DNA of 61,374 bases, taken from positions 38,480 to 99,853 of the forward strand of contig DEXG01000008.1 in assembly GCA_002364005.1 (NCBI GenBank). Reading direction: 5' to 3'. The translations under genes were made by a program, and so were the position numbers. Numbering within the stretch: position 1 is the first letter of the stretch; each line of letters opens with the position of its first letter. The notes below the pieces were generated by a model, which was given only the letters and a program-made list of their open reading frames with translations, was not told where the DNA came from and made no database searches. Shown here in pieces: positions 1 to 8,465 of this stretch. This DNA comes from Phycisphaerales bacterium UBA3190. Lineage in GTDB: Bacteria > Planctomycetota > Phycisphaerae > Phycisphaerales > UBA1924.

Positions 1-1669
<1,669 letters not shown>

Positions 1670-1670
<1 letters not shown>

Positions 1671-2020
1671 TGTTTATATCTCGAAGAAAAGCACTCACGC
1701 TGATCTCATTCATGCTCTTCGTTGCGGCGGCGTATGTTCAAGTTCAGACTTTCGGGATGAACATCAAAGGGAGTGAGATTCGCTCGTCTGAAGTCGCGCT
1801 CGGCGCGATCGAGACGCTGCAAGAAAATGGTGCGGTAGAGGCTGATCTAGATCCGGATAAGGTTTGGGAGTTGTCTCGCACAATCAAGCAGCCCATTGAG
1901 GATCAGATCTTCATCACTCAACGGCGTTTCCTTTGGACGAGTGCTTACATGGCCATTGTCGGAGTCGCTGTGCTTCTCGTGGCATGGTTCCCGGTCCGAA
2001 AGCCGAAAGAAGTAGAGTAA
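1670..2020 (+). CDS. Small two-helix membrane protein, unknown
   Basis: A 116-residue protein whose ATG at 1670 overlaps the lepA TGA (TGATG), which implies translational coupling. Hydrophobic helices lie at about residues 9-27 and 90-109. Between them is an acidic, probably extracytoplasmic or periplasmic segment of about 60 residues. The short tail is charged (VRKPKEVE). I recognise no family. The frame is open further upstream, but that part overlaps lepA codons and is a shadow. The overlap suggests co-expression with lepA, but no functional link is evident. Confidence 0.72.
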
Positions 2021-2027
2021 AGCGTGG

Positions 2028-2059
2028 GTGCCCTGCTTTGACCCGAAGGGCAAAGCAGG
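2028..2059 (+). repeat. REP-like hairpin H1, upstream of the RAYT gene
   Basis: Inverted repeat CCTGCTTTG (2032-2040) / CAAAGCAGG (2051-2059) with a 10-nt loop, preceded by GTGCCC (2028-2033). The GTGCCC flank is shared, in one orientation or the other, with every other hairpin around the transposase gene. H1 faces the opposite way to H2, so the gene sits between inverted REP elements. Confidence 0.75.
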
Positions 2060-2074
2060 ACCGGTTGATACCAA

Positions 2075-2590
2075 ATGCCAGTCAAGCACTACGACATCCC
2101 GAACCAAGCCCGGTTCCTGACCTACTCCTGCTTCGACCGACTCCCACTCTTCAACACGCCTGATATCCGCAACCTGTATCTCCACGAGATCGCGAAGCAA
2201 TCCGTGCGGTTGACCTTCGATGTCATCGCGTATGTGATCATGCCCGAGCATATTCACATGATTGTGGTGCCGCGTGATGGGCGCGTCGGCCCGGTCCTGC
2301 GTGGGCTTAAGCAGGGGTTTGCTCGGCGCATGCTCAGGCGGATGACTGACGAGGGTGATCCGGTGCAGGCCAAGCTCGTCGGGCCGCATGGGAAGCCGAG
2401 CTTCTGGATGCGCGGCGGCGGGCACGACCGGAACCTGCGAAGCGATCATGACATCAGAGAGAAGATTGGGTACATCCATCAGAACCCGGTTCGCCGCGGG
2501 TTGGTTGATCGTGCGCTGGATTGGAAGTGGTCTTCAGCGGGCGACTATGCGGGCGGGGTGGGAGTCGTTCGTGTGAGGAAGGGTTGGTAG
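2075..2590 (+). CDS. REP-associated tyrosine transposase (RAYT, Y1/HUH superfamily)
   Basis: A 171-residue IS200/IS605-like single-strand endonuclease of the RAYT group, which acts on REP palindromes. The HUH metal motif is seen as MPEHIHM (His59, His61). The catalytic tyrosine is Tyr133 in GYIHQNPVRRGLV, followed by the family-typical WKWSSAGDY at 150-158. The gene is a lone domesticated-type copy with no TnpB. REP-like hairpins with a common GGGCAC/GTGCCC flank lie just before the gene (2028-2059) and just after it (2600-2638), as expected for RAYT target sites. The last ten codons are repeated at 2882-2915, which points to an earlier second copy. Start at ATG 2075. Confidence 0.9.
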   Translation: MPVKHYDIPNQARFLTYSCFDRLPLFNTPDIRNLYLHEIAKQSVRLTFDVIAYVIMPEHIHMIVVPRDGRVGPVLRGLKQGFARRMLRRMTDEGDPVQAKLVGPHGKPSFWMRGGGHDRNLRSDHDIREKIGYIHQNPVRRGLVDRALDWKWSSAGDYAGGVGVVRVRKGW

Positions 2591-2599
2591 GTGGGGAGG

Positions 2600-2638
2600 C
2601 CTGCTTTGTCCGCCTGTCGGCGGATCAAAGCAGGGCAC
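2600..2638 (-). repeat. REP-like hairpin H2
   Basis: CCTGCTTTG(t)CCGCC (2600-2614) pairs with GGCGG(at)CAAAGCAGG (2619-2634). GGGCAC overlaps the 3' arm (2633-2638). It is in the opposite orientation to H1. Confidence 0.75.
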
Positions 2639-2684
2639 CCAGTAATGGCAGGGTTTCGGAGCACTCGGCCGTTCGTCCGCACTG

Positions 2685-2710
2685 CGCCGCTTCGCGGCGA
2701 GTACGGGCAC
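2685..2710 (-). repeat. REP-like hairpin H3
   Basis: CGCCGC (2685-2690), loop TTC, GCGGCG (2694-2699), followed by AGTAC and GGGCAC (2705-2710). The same hairpin recurs at 3009-3034. Confidence 0.55.
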
Positions 2711-2755
2711 TCCCCGTGAGTTGTGGTTGAGCGGTCCGACTTCATCGCTTGTGCT

Positions 2756-2787
2756 GTGCCCTCCTTCGACGCGCAGCGCGAAGGAGG
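2756..2787 (+). repeat. REP-like hairpin H4
   Basis: GTGCCC (2756-2761) leads into CCTCCTTCG (2760-2768), which pairs with CGAAGGAGG (2779-2787). The stem differs from H1 but has the same flank and orientation. Confidence 0.65.
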
Positions 2788-2847
2788 TGGTGGTGCAGAC
2801 TGGTTGGTTGCTCGGTGTGCTCTCAGATGGGAACCGTCTGGACTTCG

Positions 2848-2879
2848 TCCTCCTTCGCCCTTCGGGTCGAAGGAGGGCA
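2848..2879 (-). repeat. REP-like hairpin H5
   Basis: CCTCCTTCG (2848-2856) pairs with CGAAGGAGG (2867-2875), with GGGCAC at 2874-2879. It is inverted relative to H4, giving a BIME-like inverted pair about 60 bases apart. Confidence 0.65.
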
Positions 2880-2881
2880 CA

Positions 2882-2915
2882 GGTGGGAGTCATTCGTTTG
2901 AGGAGGGGTTGGTAG
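2882..2915 (+). pseudogene. Remnant of a second RAYT gene (last ten codons)
   Basis: In frame, these bases encode VGVIRLRRGW then a stop. The intact gene ends VGVVRVRKGW at the same point of the direct repeat. Nothing upstream (2716-2881) resembles the rest of a transposase, so this is a leftover of a duplication or deletion. Confidence 0.6.
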
Positions 2916-2924
2916 GCGGGGAGG

Positions 2925-2961
2925 CCTGCTTTGTCCGCCTGCGGCGGACAAAGCAGGGCAC
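2925..2961 (-). repeat. REP-like hairpin H6
   Basis: A perfect 15-bp stem: CCTGCTTTGTCCGCC (2925-2939), loop TGC, GGCGGACAAAGCAGG (2943-2957), with GGGCAC at 2956-2961. It is the longest and cleanest palindrome of the set. Confidence 0.8.
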
Positions 2962-3008
2962 CCGGTAATGGCAGGGTTTACGGAGCCCCCGGCCGCTCGT
3001 CCGCACTG

Positions 3009-3034
3009 CGCCGCTTCGCGGCGAGTACGGGCAC
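3009..3034 (-). repeat. REP-like hairpin H7
   Basis: CGCCGC-TTC-GCGGCG (3009-3023) followed by AGTAC and GGGCAC (3029-3034). It is the second copy of H3. Confidence 0.55.
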
Positions 3035-3073
3035 TCCCGCGTGTGATTCCAGGTACATCCCGCGTGTTGTGGT

Positions 3074-3673
3074 TTAGAGTTCGACCTTCGTCGCCATCGG
3101 CCCCAGGTTCATCACGCGCGTCTGCCCGGCGTCGCTCCAGTTCTGCCAGGAGGCGTGGATGTGGCCGCAGAGGCAGTAGCGGGGCTGGTGCTTCTTGATC
3201 CACTTGGCGATGGACTTGGAGCCGAGTGATTTGCCGGCTGAGTCCTTGTCGCAGTGGCCCTTGGGCGGGGAGTGGGTGATCAGCACATCGGCGTGGGGGC
3301 AGGCGTCGAGCCAGGCCGCGGCCTGCTTCTCGCTGTGGTCCACGCTCCAGTCGCCGAAGGGTGTTTCGGGGACGGCCCCGCCGAGGCCCATGAAGACCTT
3401 GCCGTCGATGGTGACGCTTGTGCCGTGGAGGATGTGCAGGTGGTCGTAGGCAGCCGCGGCCTGGGCGAGTTCGTCGTGGGATTCGGCGTTGCCGTGGACG
3501 AGGATGGTGGGCTTGCCGATCTCGGCGATGGCGTCGATGACTGGCTGGAGTCCGCGACGCATGTTGGCAAAGTCGCCCGCCCCGATCAGCAGATCGGCGT
3601 GCTCCGACTGCGAGCGGATCTTCTCAATGGCGTGCAGGTCGGTGTGGATGTCGCTGAAGGCGATGATGTGCAT
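3074..3673 (-). CDS. Calcineurin-like metallophosphoesterase
   Basis: A 199-residue cytoplasmic metallophosphoesterase that probably hydrolyses a phosphoester with a dinuclear metal centre; the substrate is unknown. Metal motifs run in order: DIH (Asp8, His10), GD (33-34), GNAE (61-64, a variant of GNHE), His135 in THSPP, and GHIH (171-174). This is the full set for the family. It is the last gene of the minus-strand run that begins at the cobalamin riboswitch, 40 nt after the histidine phosphatase. With that gap it could be a separate unit. Confidence 0.88.
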   Translation of the reverse strand: MHIIAFSDIHTDLHAIEKIRSQSEHADLLIGAGDFANMRRGLQPVIDAIAEIGKPTILVHGNAESHDELAQAAAAYDHLHILHGTSVTIDGKVFMGLGGAVPETPFGDWSVDHSEKQAAAWLDACPHADVLITHSPPKGHCDKDSAGKSLGSKSIAKWIKKHQPRYCLCGHIHASWQNWSDAGQTRVMNLGPMATKVEL

Positions 3674-3713
3674 ATGTACTGATACGGATCTGCGGCGGCG
3701 GGGTTTCGGGTGG

Positions 3714-4232
3714 TCAGTACGAGAGTTGCAGGGTGCGGGTGAGTTGGGCGTCGCTCAGGACGAGGGCATACAGGCGTGTGTACTCGTCATCGGGGAGATC
3801 GCCGATGGGCTGGCCGCCGAGTGCTTCGATGATGGACGACACGGTGTTAGAATGGGCGATGACCAGCGCATTCGTGTTGGCAGGGAGCGCATCGAGCATC
3901 GCCCGCAGGGCCTGGGCATCGGTCGCGGGGTACTGGGTTGGTTTGATTTCGTGTGCGAGGGCGGTGGGTGCCGCGGTCTGGCGGGATCGGTTGGTGTCGG
4001 TGACGAAGATCGCGCCGAGATCTTCTTGCCCAAGCGTGTGCGCGAGCATGTCTGCGCGGGTGAGGCCGGCTTCGCTGAGATCGGGGTCCTGTCCGTCCAG
4101 CTTCTCGGCGTGGCGCACGATGTAGACCACACGGTGGTCAGTCGGCGCGGGTGCCGGTGTCGATGGACGCGTGATGGCGAAGGCGATCGCGACGAAGAGG
4201 ATCGCGATCGAGAGGGCGACGAGGTGTTTCAT
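3714..4232 (-). CDS. Membrane-anchored histidine phosphatase family protein
   Basis: A 172-residue protein. An N-terminal hydrophobic segment (residues about 4-20) acts as a signal or anchor, so the enzyme domain is probably extracytoplasmic. The RHAE motif (Arg40-His41) carries the phosphohistidine, and the second catalytic His is His127 in VIAHSNT. The size and short core resemble SixA-like or generic branch members. CobC (alpha-ribazole phosphatase) belongs to the same superfamily, which is notable beneath a B12 riboswitch, but the membrane anchor argues against a cytoplasmic CobC role. It lies 11 nt after the nitroreductase gene. Confidence 0.82.
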   Translation of the reverse strand: MKHLVALSIAILFVAIAFAITRPSTPAPAPTDHRVVYIVRHAEKLDGQDPDLSEAGLTRADMLAHTLGQEDLGAIFVTDTNRSRQTAAPTALAHEIKPTQYPATDAQALRAMLDALPANTNALVIAHSNTVSSIIEALGGQPIGDLPDDEYTRLYALVLSDAQLTRTLQLSY

Positions 4233-4243
4233 GGGGTGTGCTC

Positions 4244-4975
4244 TCAGTCGATGCGGGCGCCTTGGGATTGGTAGAACGATGCGAGCGCGGGGCGGGCGAC
4301 TTTCTCGAAGCGTTTGAGCATCGCGTCGGACCAGCCGGCGGGGGGAGCGCCGCGGGCCTGGAGGTAGGCCCGGTAGACCTCGTCGTAGTCTTCGATGTCG
4401 CGCATGACGCGGTCGTCATCGGGGTACACATTCTCGTGCAGGATCGCTTCCGGGGCCAGGCGTGGGCGGGCGATGGGCTGCTCGTCGGGAACGCCGACGC
4501 ACAAGCCGTAGACCGGGAAGACGCCTTCGGGGAGCCTGAGGATGTCATTGACGCTGGGCAGGTCGTTGCGCAGGCCGCCGATGTAGCAGGTGCCATAGCC
4601 GAGGGATTCGAAGGCGAGGGTGAAGTTCTGTGCAAAGAGGGTCGCATCGACGATGGCCACGAGGAAGGCCTCGAGGCGTTGATCGAAGGTGCGGCTGTGG
4701 TGCTCATGCATCACCATGTGTCGTCGGTTGTCGGCACAGATGACGAAGAAGGCCCCGCAGTCGCGAACTTTTTGTTGTGGGCCGCAGAGATCGGCGATGG
4801 CCTGGCGTTTCTCGTCGTCGGTGATGTGCAGGGCGGAATAGGACTGCACGGCACTGCTGGTCGCGGCGGCCTGGCCAGCTTTGAGGGCTTCGAGGATGTG
4901 CTCACGCGGGACACGCTCGTCGGCAAACCGGCGGATCGAGCGGTGGGCGTGCATGGTGCGGATGGTGTCGTTCAT
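4244..4975 (-). CDS. NfsA-like nitroreductase / flavin reductase
   Basis: A 243-residue FMN enzyme of the oxygen-insensitive NfsA/Frp subfamily, which uses NADPH to reduce nitro compounds, quinones or flavins. It shows the FMN-binding HRSIRRF (11-17), the AGQAAATSSAVQSYS stretch near 34-48, GYGTCYIGGLRN in the middle, and GLCVGVP. BluB (DMB synthase) is a distant relative, but the sequence matches NfsA rather than BluB. It starts 15 nt after the [2Fe-2S] protein and is likely in the riboswitch operon, where an electron-transfer or metal/corrinoid reductase role is possible but unproven. Confidence 0.9.
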   Translation of the reverse strand: MNDTIRTMHAHRSIRRFADERVPREHILEALKAGQAAATSSAVQSYSALHITDDEKRQAIADLCGPQQKVRDCGAFFVICADNRRHMVMHEHHSRTFDQRLEAFLVAIVDATLFAQNFTLAFESLGYGTCYIGGLRNDLPSVNDILRLPEGVFPVYGLCVGVPDEQPIARPRLAPEAILHENVYPDDDRVMRDIEDYDEVYRAYLQARGAPPAGWSDAMLKRFEKVARPALASFYQSQGARID

Positions 4976-4990
4976 GGCGAATGATACCGC

Positions 4991-5215
4991 TCATCGCTGA
5001 TTGGGGGGGAATGGGACGAAGCTGGTCTGGCCCGTTTGGATCATGCGCAGGATATAGGGCTGGCACATCCCGCAGCCTGTGCCGCACTTGGTGCGTTTCT
5101 GCAGCGCCTCGAAGATCTGCTGCGTGGTTTCGCGTTCGACATCGTGCTCCTGTTCGACGATCCGGTCGAGCAGCTTGAAGGGCACCTTGTGGCAGATACA
5201 GCGGTCAACATACAT
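4991..5215 (-). CDS. BFD-type [2Fe-2S]-binding small protein
   Basis: A 74-residue protein of the bacterioferritin-associated ferredoxin-like domain. Cysteine ligands are in a CxC pair (Cys6, Cys8) and a CGTGCGMC cluster (Cys44, Cys48, Cys51), with Cys48-x2-Cys51 the likely second pair. Its ATG (5213-5215) overlaps the stop codon of the pseudopilin gene (ATGA). The frame continues open far upstream, but that part is a shadow of the pseudopilin gene. In other bacteria BFD-like domains move electrons for iron release or act as reductase modules. Here it sits between a secreted cluster and an FMN reductase. Confidence 0.85.
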   Translation of the reverse strand: MYVDRCICHKVPFKLLDRIVEQEHDVERETTQQIFEALQKRTKCGTGCGMCQPYILRMIQTGQTSFVPFPPNQR

Positions 5216-6030
5216 CAGTGCCACCGATCCGCGTGCTGCACATAGTTCGGGTCGTTGTTGGGGGCGATCGAGCCGATGCCGAAGGACTCGAAGCGTCGGG
5301 CGTCGGGGTCGTGCTCGCTGTGGGTGACGGAGCCGTCGGCACGGGCATTGGCTGCCAGCCCGAAGCCGTTGTCTGGTCGATGGTGCCTGAAAGCAGTCGT
5401 GGGGGAGGGATTCTCGCGCCAGCCGCTGCCGGGCGAGAAGAGCTTGGGCGGGTCGAGCAGGGCCGAGTTGCTCGGCTGGCCCGAGAAGAGCAGGATGAGC
5501 GCATCTGCGAACACGAGCTGTGACGACGGGCGATCGATCTGCGCGAGCTTGAGCGTGCGTTGTTTGTAGAGCTCGTAGTAGCCCGAGGTGTTGGGTGCCA
5601 GCCCGTAGGCGTTGTAGCCGTAGGTCGAGGTGAAGCTGCCCGTCGATCCCTGCGTGTGATAGGAGTCCGCGGGTTGCTCGGGACACTCGAAGACCGAGCG
5701 ATCGCCCGGGGCGGCCGAGAGGTAGGGCGTGAGGGTGCCCTGCGTGTGGTCGAGCGTGGCGGTGGCGATGTTTTCTTGCCCGTACCAGTAGGTGCGGGTG
5801 ATGCCACTGGTCCGCAGGTGGGGCATCGCCGCCCCGCGGTAGTCGTCGGCGTACATCGTGAAGGCGGTGACGAGCTGGCGTTGATTGGACGCGCACACCA
5901 CGCTGCGCCCCGAAGCACGGGCACGCCCCAAGGCCGGGAGCATGATCGAGATCAGCAGGGCCACGATCGCGATGACCACCAGCAGTTCGATGAGCGTGAA
6001 GGCGCGGGATGAAGGGCGTGCGTGGTTCAT
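5215..6030 (-). CDS. Type II secretion/pseudopilin-like protein (planctomycete prepilin family)
   Basis: A 271-residue protein with a class III signal: a short basic leader, then FTLIELLVVIAIVALL beginning at Phe11 with the conserved Glu. The residue before Phe is Ala rather than the usual Gly. The body resembles the many planctomycete pseudopilins with a C-terminal H-x-G/DGS-type region (ADGSVTHSEHD near the end). It would be processed by a prepilin peptidase and stay in the inner membrane or a pseudopilus. Its ATG overlaps the stop of the beta-propeller gene, and its stop overlaps the next ATG, so the three genes are coupled. Confidence 0.87.
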   Translation of the reverse strand: MNHARPSSRAFTLIELLVVIAIVALLISIMLPALGRARASGRSVVCASNQRQLVTAFTMYADDYRGAAMPHLRTSGITRTYWYGQENIATATLDHTQGTLTPYLSAAPGDRSVFECPEQPADSYHTQGSTGSFTSTYGYNAYGLAPNTSGYYELYKQRTLKLAQIDRPSSQLVFADALILLFSGQPSNSALLDPPKLFSPGSGWRENPSPTTAFRHHRPDNGFGLAANARADGSVTHSEHDPDARRFESFGIGSIAPNNDPNYVQHADRWH

Positions 6031-7568
6031 CGGGGCAGGCGCTCCAGCAGTTCATCGAGCGTGAGTTCGTCTCGGGTGTACTGGTCGATCAGCTCACGCG
6101 TGCGCAGCAGGGGCGAGGGTTGCTCGAAGGCGCTGATGCCCGCTTGGCCACTCGTGAACACCCAGCCCGATGTGTACGCGGGCGTGTTGCCGGTGCCGGG
6201 CGCGTGATCGACGATGAACCCGGGGTCGGTGGGAGACTTGGTCAGATCGATCAGGCGCAGGGCGGTGTTGTGGTCGATGTTCACCCCGGGCTGGGTTTCG
6301 GGGAGGGTGCCTACGAGCAGGTGGGGCGTGCCTTGGACGACGATGGCGATGGGCTGGTGGGTCCAGCCGCCGATCGAGAGGTAGGGCTCGTCGAAGTCCC
6401 AGTAGCCGTTGGCATTGAGGTCGTCGTGCGTTGCCAGTGCCGAGTCCCAGAGCAGTTTTGCGGTCGAGCCCAAATCATCGATGTACTGGATGCTCGGGAG
6501 TGAGCCAAAGAATGGGAGGAAGTCGAACGCTCCGGTGGCCACGCCGCCCGAGACGATGACATCGCCGTTGGGGAGCACGATGGGCGTTGCGTCGGTGCGG
6601 TTGGTGGGGACCGACCAGACGAGGTTGCCGGTGTTCTTATTGAGCTTGACGGTATTGGCGCTGGTCTGGAGCCCGGAGAAGCTGTAGGAGCTGGCGTAGA
6701 TGTGGCCCTTGGCGATCGCCACGCCTGCGAAGAACCCGGCGTTGATCGTGTTCGTGAACGACCAAACGGGCGAAGCGGGGGCGGTGTCGGCGGTGATGTC
6801 GTAGCAGCGGATCGTGCCGCGTTGCGAGCCAGGGCTGCTGGCGGTGGCGAGGTAGATGCGTCCGTTCTGGTACGCGGCGGTGTTGCCCGAGCTGTCGCCA
6901 CCCAGCGAGAGTGACCAGACGATGTCCCCGGGCTGGTATGGGTTGCCGGTCGCATCGAAGGGATCAATGTTGATGCACACGAGGGCCGCGGGGGCGCCGC
7001 CTCCGAACGAGTAGGTGGTGATGAACGCGCGGTCACGATTACCGAGATCATCGGTAACAACCGGGGAGGCGTTGACGACGATCGCGTCCAGCTCGGTCGC
7101 CCAGCGTTGCTCGCCGGTGTCGGTGTCGAGCGCGACTACAACCGCGCCGCTGGCGATGAGCAGGGTTTCGTGCTCAAGATCAATCGTCGGCGACGACCAC
7201 GAATCAAGCACCGGCGGGGCCACGGGTGTCGCCCAGACCTCCTCGCCCGTCTGACGATCAAGCGCCACGGCAAAGGTCGCGTTCGTCGCGTCCCGGGTCA
7301 GCGTATACACATGCGCACCATCGACAACCAGCCCGCTCTGAGGCACCGGGACATGGTCGGCGTTGGTCCACACGGGATTCGCCAGGGATGGGGGCATCCC
7401 CGTCGCGTGCACGCTGTTGTGCTTCGGGTTGCCACCGGTATGGGTCCAGAGGGAACCGGTGCCGACCTGCTCTTGTTCGGCACGATGCTGGGCATCGAAC
7501 GCACGCTGAGCCGCGGCGTTGGAGCACAACAGGGCAAGGATCGGGATGGCGATGCGTATGGTGGGCAT
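6027..7568 (-). CDS. Secreted PQQ/YncE-type beta-propeller protein
   Basis: A 513-residue exported protein with a signal peptide (cleavage probably after NAAA, near residue 20). The repeats are of PQQ-like/outer-membrane-assembly-factor type: blades carry patterns such as VYTLTRDATNATFAVALDRQ, TGEEVWATPV and TGEQRWATEL, with further W-containing blades (IVWSLSL, NLVWSVPT). No membrane anchor is seen at the C-terminus. It is the second gene after the cobalamin riboswitch. Surface beta-propellers such as BtuG bind cobalamin in Bacteroidota, so corrinoid binding is an attractive inference, but no residue shows it. Confidence 0.85.
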   Translation of the reverse strand: MPTIRIAIPILALLCSNAAAQRAFDAQHRAEQEQVGTGSLWTHTGGNPKHNSVHATGMPPSLANPVWTNADHVPVPQSGLVVDGAHVYTLTRDATNATFAVALDRQTGEEVWATPVAPPVLDSWSSPTIDLEHETLLIASGAVVVALDTDTGEQRWATELDAIVVNASPVVTDDLGNRDRAFITTYSFGGGAPAALVCINIDPFDATGNPYQPGDIVWSLSLGGDSSGNTAAYQNGRIYLATASSPGSQRGTIRCYDITADTAPASPVWSFTNTINAGFFAGVAIAKGHIYASSYSFSGLQTSANTVKLNKNTGNLVWSVPTNRTDATPIVLPNGDVIVSGGVATGAFDFLPFFGSLPSIQYIDDLGSTAKLLWDSALATHDDLNANGYWDFDEPYLSIGGWTHQPIAIVVQGTPHLLVGTLPETQPGVNIDHNTALRLIDLTKSPTDPGFIVDHAPGTGNTPAYTSGWVFTSGQAGISAFEQPSPLLRTRELIDQYTRDELTLDELLERLPR

Positions 7569-7582
7569 GATGATTCAATCGG

Positions 7583-7608
7583 GTGCGCCCCGTGTCTCAG
7601 GGGCGCAC
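7583..7608 (-). promoter_or_regulatory. Inverted repeat between the first two riboswitch-operon genes
   Basis: GTGCGCCCC (7583-7591) pairs with GGGGCGCAC (7600-7608) with an 8-nt loop. It lies in the 57-nt gap between the surface-protein stop and the propeller start. No T-run follows on the minus strand, so it is not a classical terminator. It could stabilise the 3' end of the first gene's message or attenuate the rest. Confidence 0.5.
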
Positions 7609-7625
7609 GCGGGATGGTGTTGGTG

Positions 7626-8465
7626 TCAGCGTCGGCGGGGTGTGGCGAAGATGCCGCCGAGCCCGAGCATGAAGAGGGCCCCCGGTGCGGGGACGATGGC
7701 GACGGCGTCGATCTCGAAGGCCTCGCCCGAGTTGTTGAGGAAGCGCACATAGCTGGCGGTCTCAAGGCCGGAGCCGGCGATGTCGATGCCGATCCCCCCG
7801 CCCGAGCCGTCGTAGAGGGCGACGATCTCGGCGAAGCTCATGTTCGCGAAATCCTCGAGCGCCAGCGACGGGTCGATGGCCTTGGTGAAATCGCTCTCAA
7901 CGCTGCCCAGATCCCCCGGGGTGGTCTCGGTGTAATCGCTGTACCCCAGCGTCGGGAACAGGTCGAGGGTCGTGATCGAGGCGGTGAACCACTCGGTCCC
8001 GTTCTGCGAGACCTGGATGGTTGCTTCCCCGCCGGCGCCGAAGATGAACGGGTTGGCACCCGTCAGCCCTGAGCCGTCGTTGTCGGGGTTGGCGTCGGAC
8101 CAGGACGCGTCGGCGAACCCGGCGTTGGAGAAGACGATGAAGTCGATCCCGAAGGCGTGGGACGTGTCGTTGGTGATCTGACGATCGAACCCGAGTGACA
8201 GGTGCCCGCCGCTGCCGACGGAGACCAGCTCGTCGGTGCCGAACGCGGGGTTGAACGGGGTGACCCCGCCGGGGAAGACGCCCTCGCCCGTAAACCGCTC
8301 GGCGCTGCCCAGGGCCGTCAGGGCATTGGTGTAGCCCGCGGCGGCGTTGCTTCCCGCGTCGTAGCCCAGCACGCTGCTGGCGAAGGGGCCGGCGGCGGCG
8401 CTGGTGGTGAGGGATGCGATGACCGCACCGGCGATGCCGATGCACGATGTGTGTGTGGAGCGCAT
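7626..8465 (-). CDS. Secreted surface protein with PEP-CTERM-like sorting tail
   Basis: A 279-residue exported protein. It has an N-terminal signal (residues about 10-26, ending TTSAAA) and a C-terminal sorting signal VPAPGA, followed by a hydrophobic helix (LFMLGLGGIFA) and TPRRR. This is the planctomycete variant of PEP-CTERM, in which PAPGA replaces PEP. The body is rich in G, S, D and N, with patterns (LSLGFDRQI, DFIVFSNAGF, ATIQVSQNGTEW) typical of an extracellular beta-sandwich surface domain. It is the first gene behind the cobalamin riboswitch, with a 185-nt leader after the B12 box. Similar surface proteins accompany B12-regulated uptake loci elsewhere; the ligand is unknown. Confidence 0.85.
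   Translation of the reverse strand: MRSTHTSCIGIAGAVIASLTTSAAAGPFASSVLGYDAGSNAAAGYTNALTALGSAERFTGEGVFPGGVTPFNPAFGTDELVSVGSGGHLSLGFDRQITNDTSHAFGIDFIVFSNAGFADASWSDANPDNDGSGLTGANPFIFGAGGEATIQVSQNGTEWFTASITTLDLFPTLGYSDYTETTPGDLGSVESDFTKAIDPSLALEDFANMSFAEIVALYDGSGGGIGIDIAGSGLETASYVRFLNNSGEAFEIDAVAIVPAPGALFMLGLGGIFATPRRR

Larger units (their letters stand above)
2557..2715 (+). repeat. Direct repeat, copy 1 (RAYT 3' end plus REP hairpins)
   Basis: About 159 bases, covering the last ten codons of the RAYT gene, its stop, hairpin H2 and hairpin H3. They recur with few differences at 2882-3038. Similarity continues weakly into a TTGTGGTT motif (about 2720 and 3065), where copy 2 carries about 20 extra bases. 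Confidence 0.85.
2882..3038 (+). repeat. Direct repeat, copy 2
   Basis: Second copy of the 2557-2715 repeat. It carries the RAYT C-terminal remnant and hairpins H6 and H7. It differs from copy 1 by scattered substitutions and small indels, so the duplication is not recent. Confidence 0.85.
2591..3073. other. Intergenic REP-rich region without a gene
   Basis: No convincing ORF. The stretch holds six hairpins of three stem types (CTGCTTTG, CTCCTTCG and CGCCGC), the second copy of the direct repeat, and a remnant of the RAYT 3' end. Each hairpin has GGGCAC or GTGCCC at or near its edge. The short ORFs across it only reflect the palindromes and lack any protein-like composition. Confidence 0.8.

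Noticed and set aside
3714..4232. CobC as identity of the histidine phosphatase
   Set aside because: A membrane anchor and short core fit generic or SixA-like phosphatases better; cytoplasmic CobC has no anchor.
4244..4975. BluB (DMB synthase) as identity of the nitroreductase
   Set aside because: The B12 riboswitch makes this tempting, but the sequence matches NfsA/Frp motifs, and BluB signatures are not seen.
4991..6055. Single 354-residue minus-strand frame
   Set aside because: Only the last 74 residues encode the [2Fe-2S] protein. The rest is a shadow of the pseudopilin gene, which has its own start and clear FTLIELL signal.
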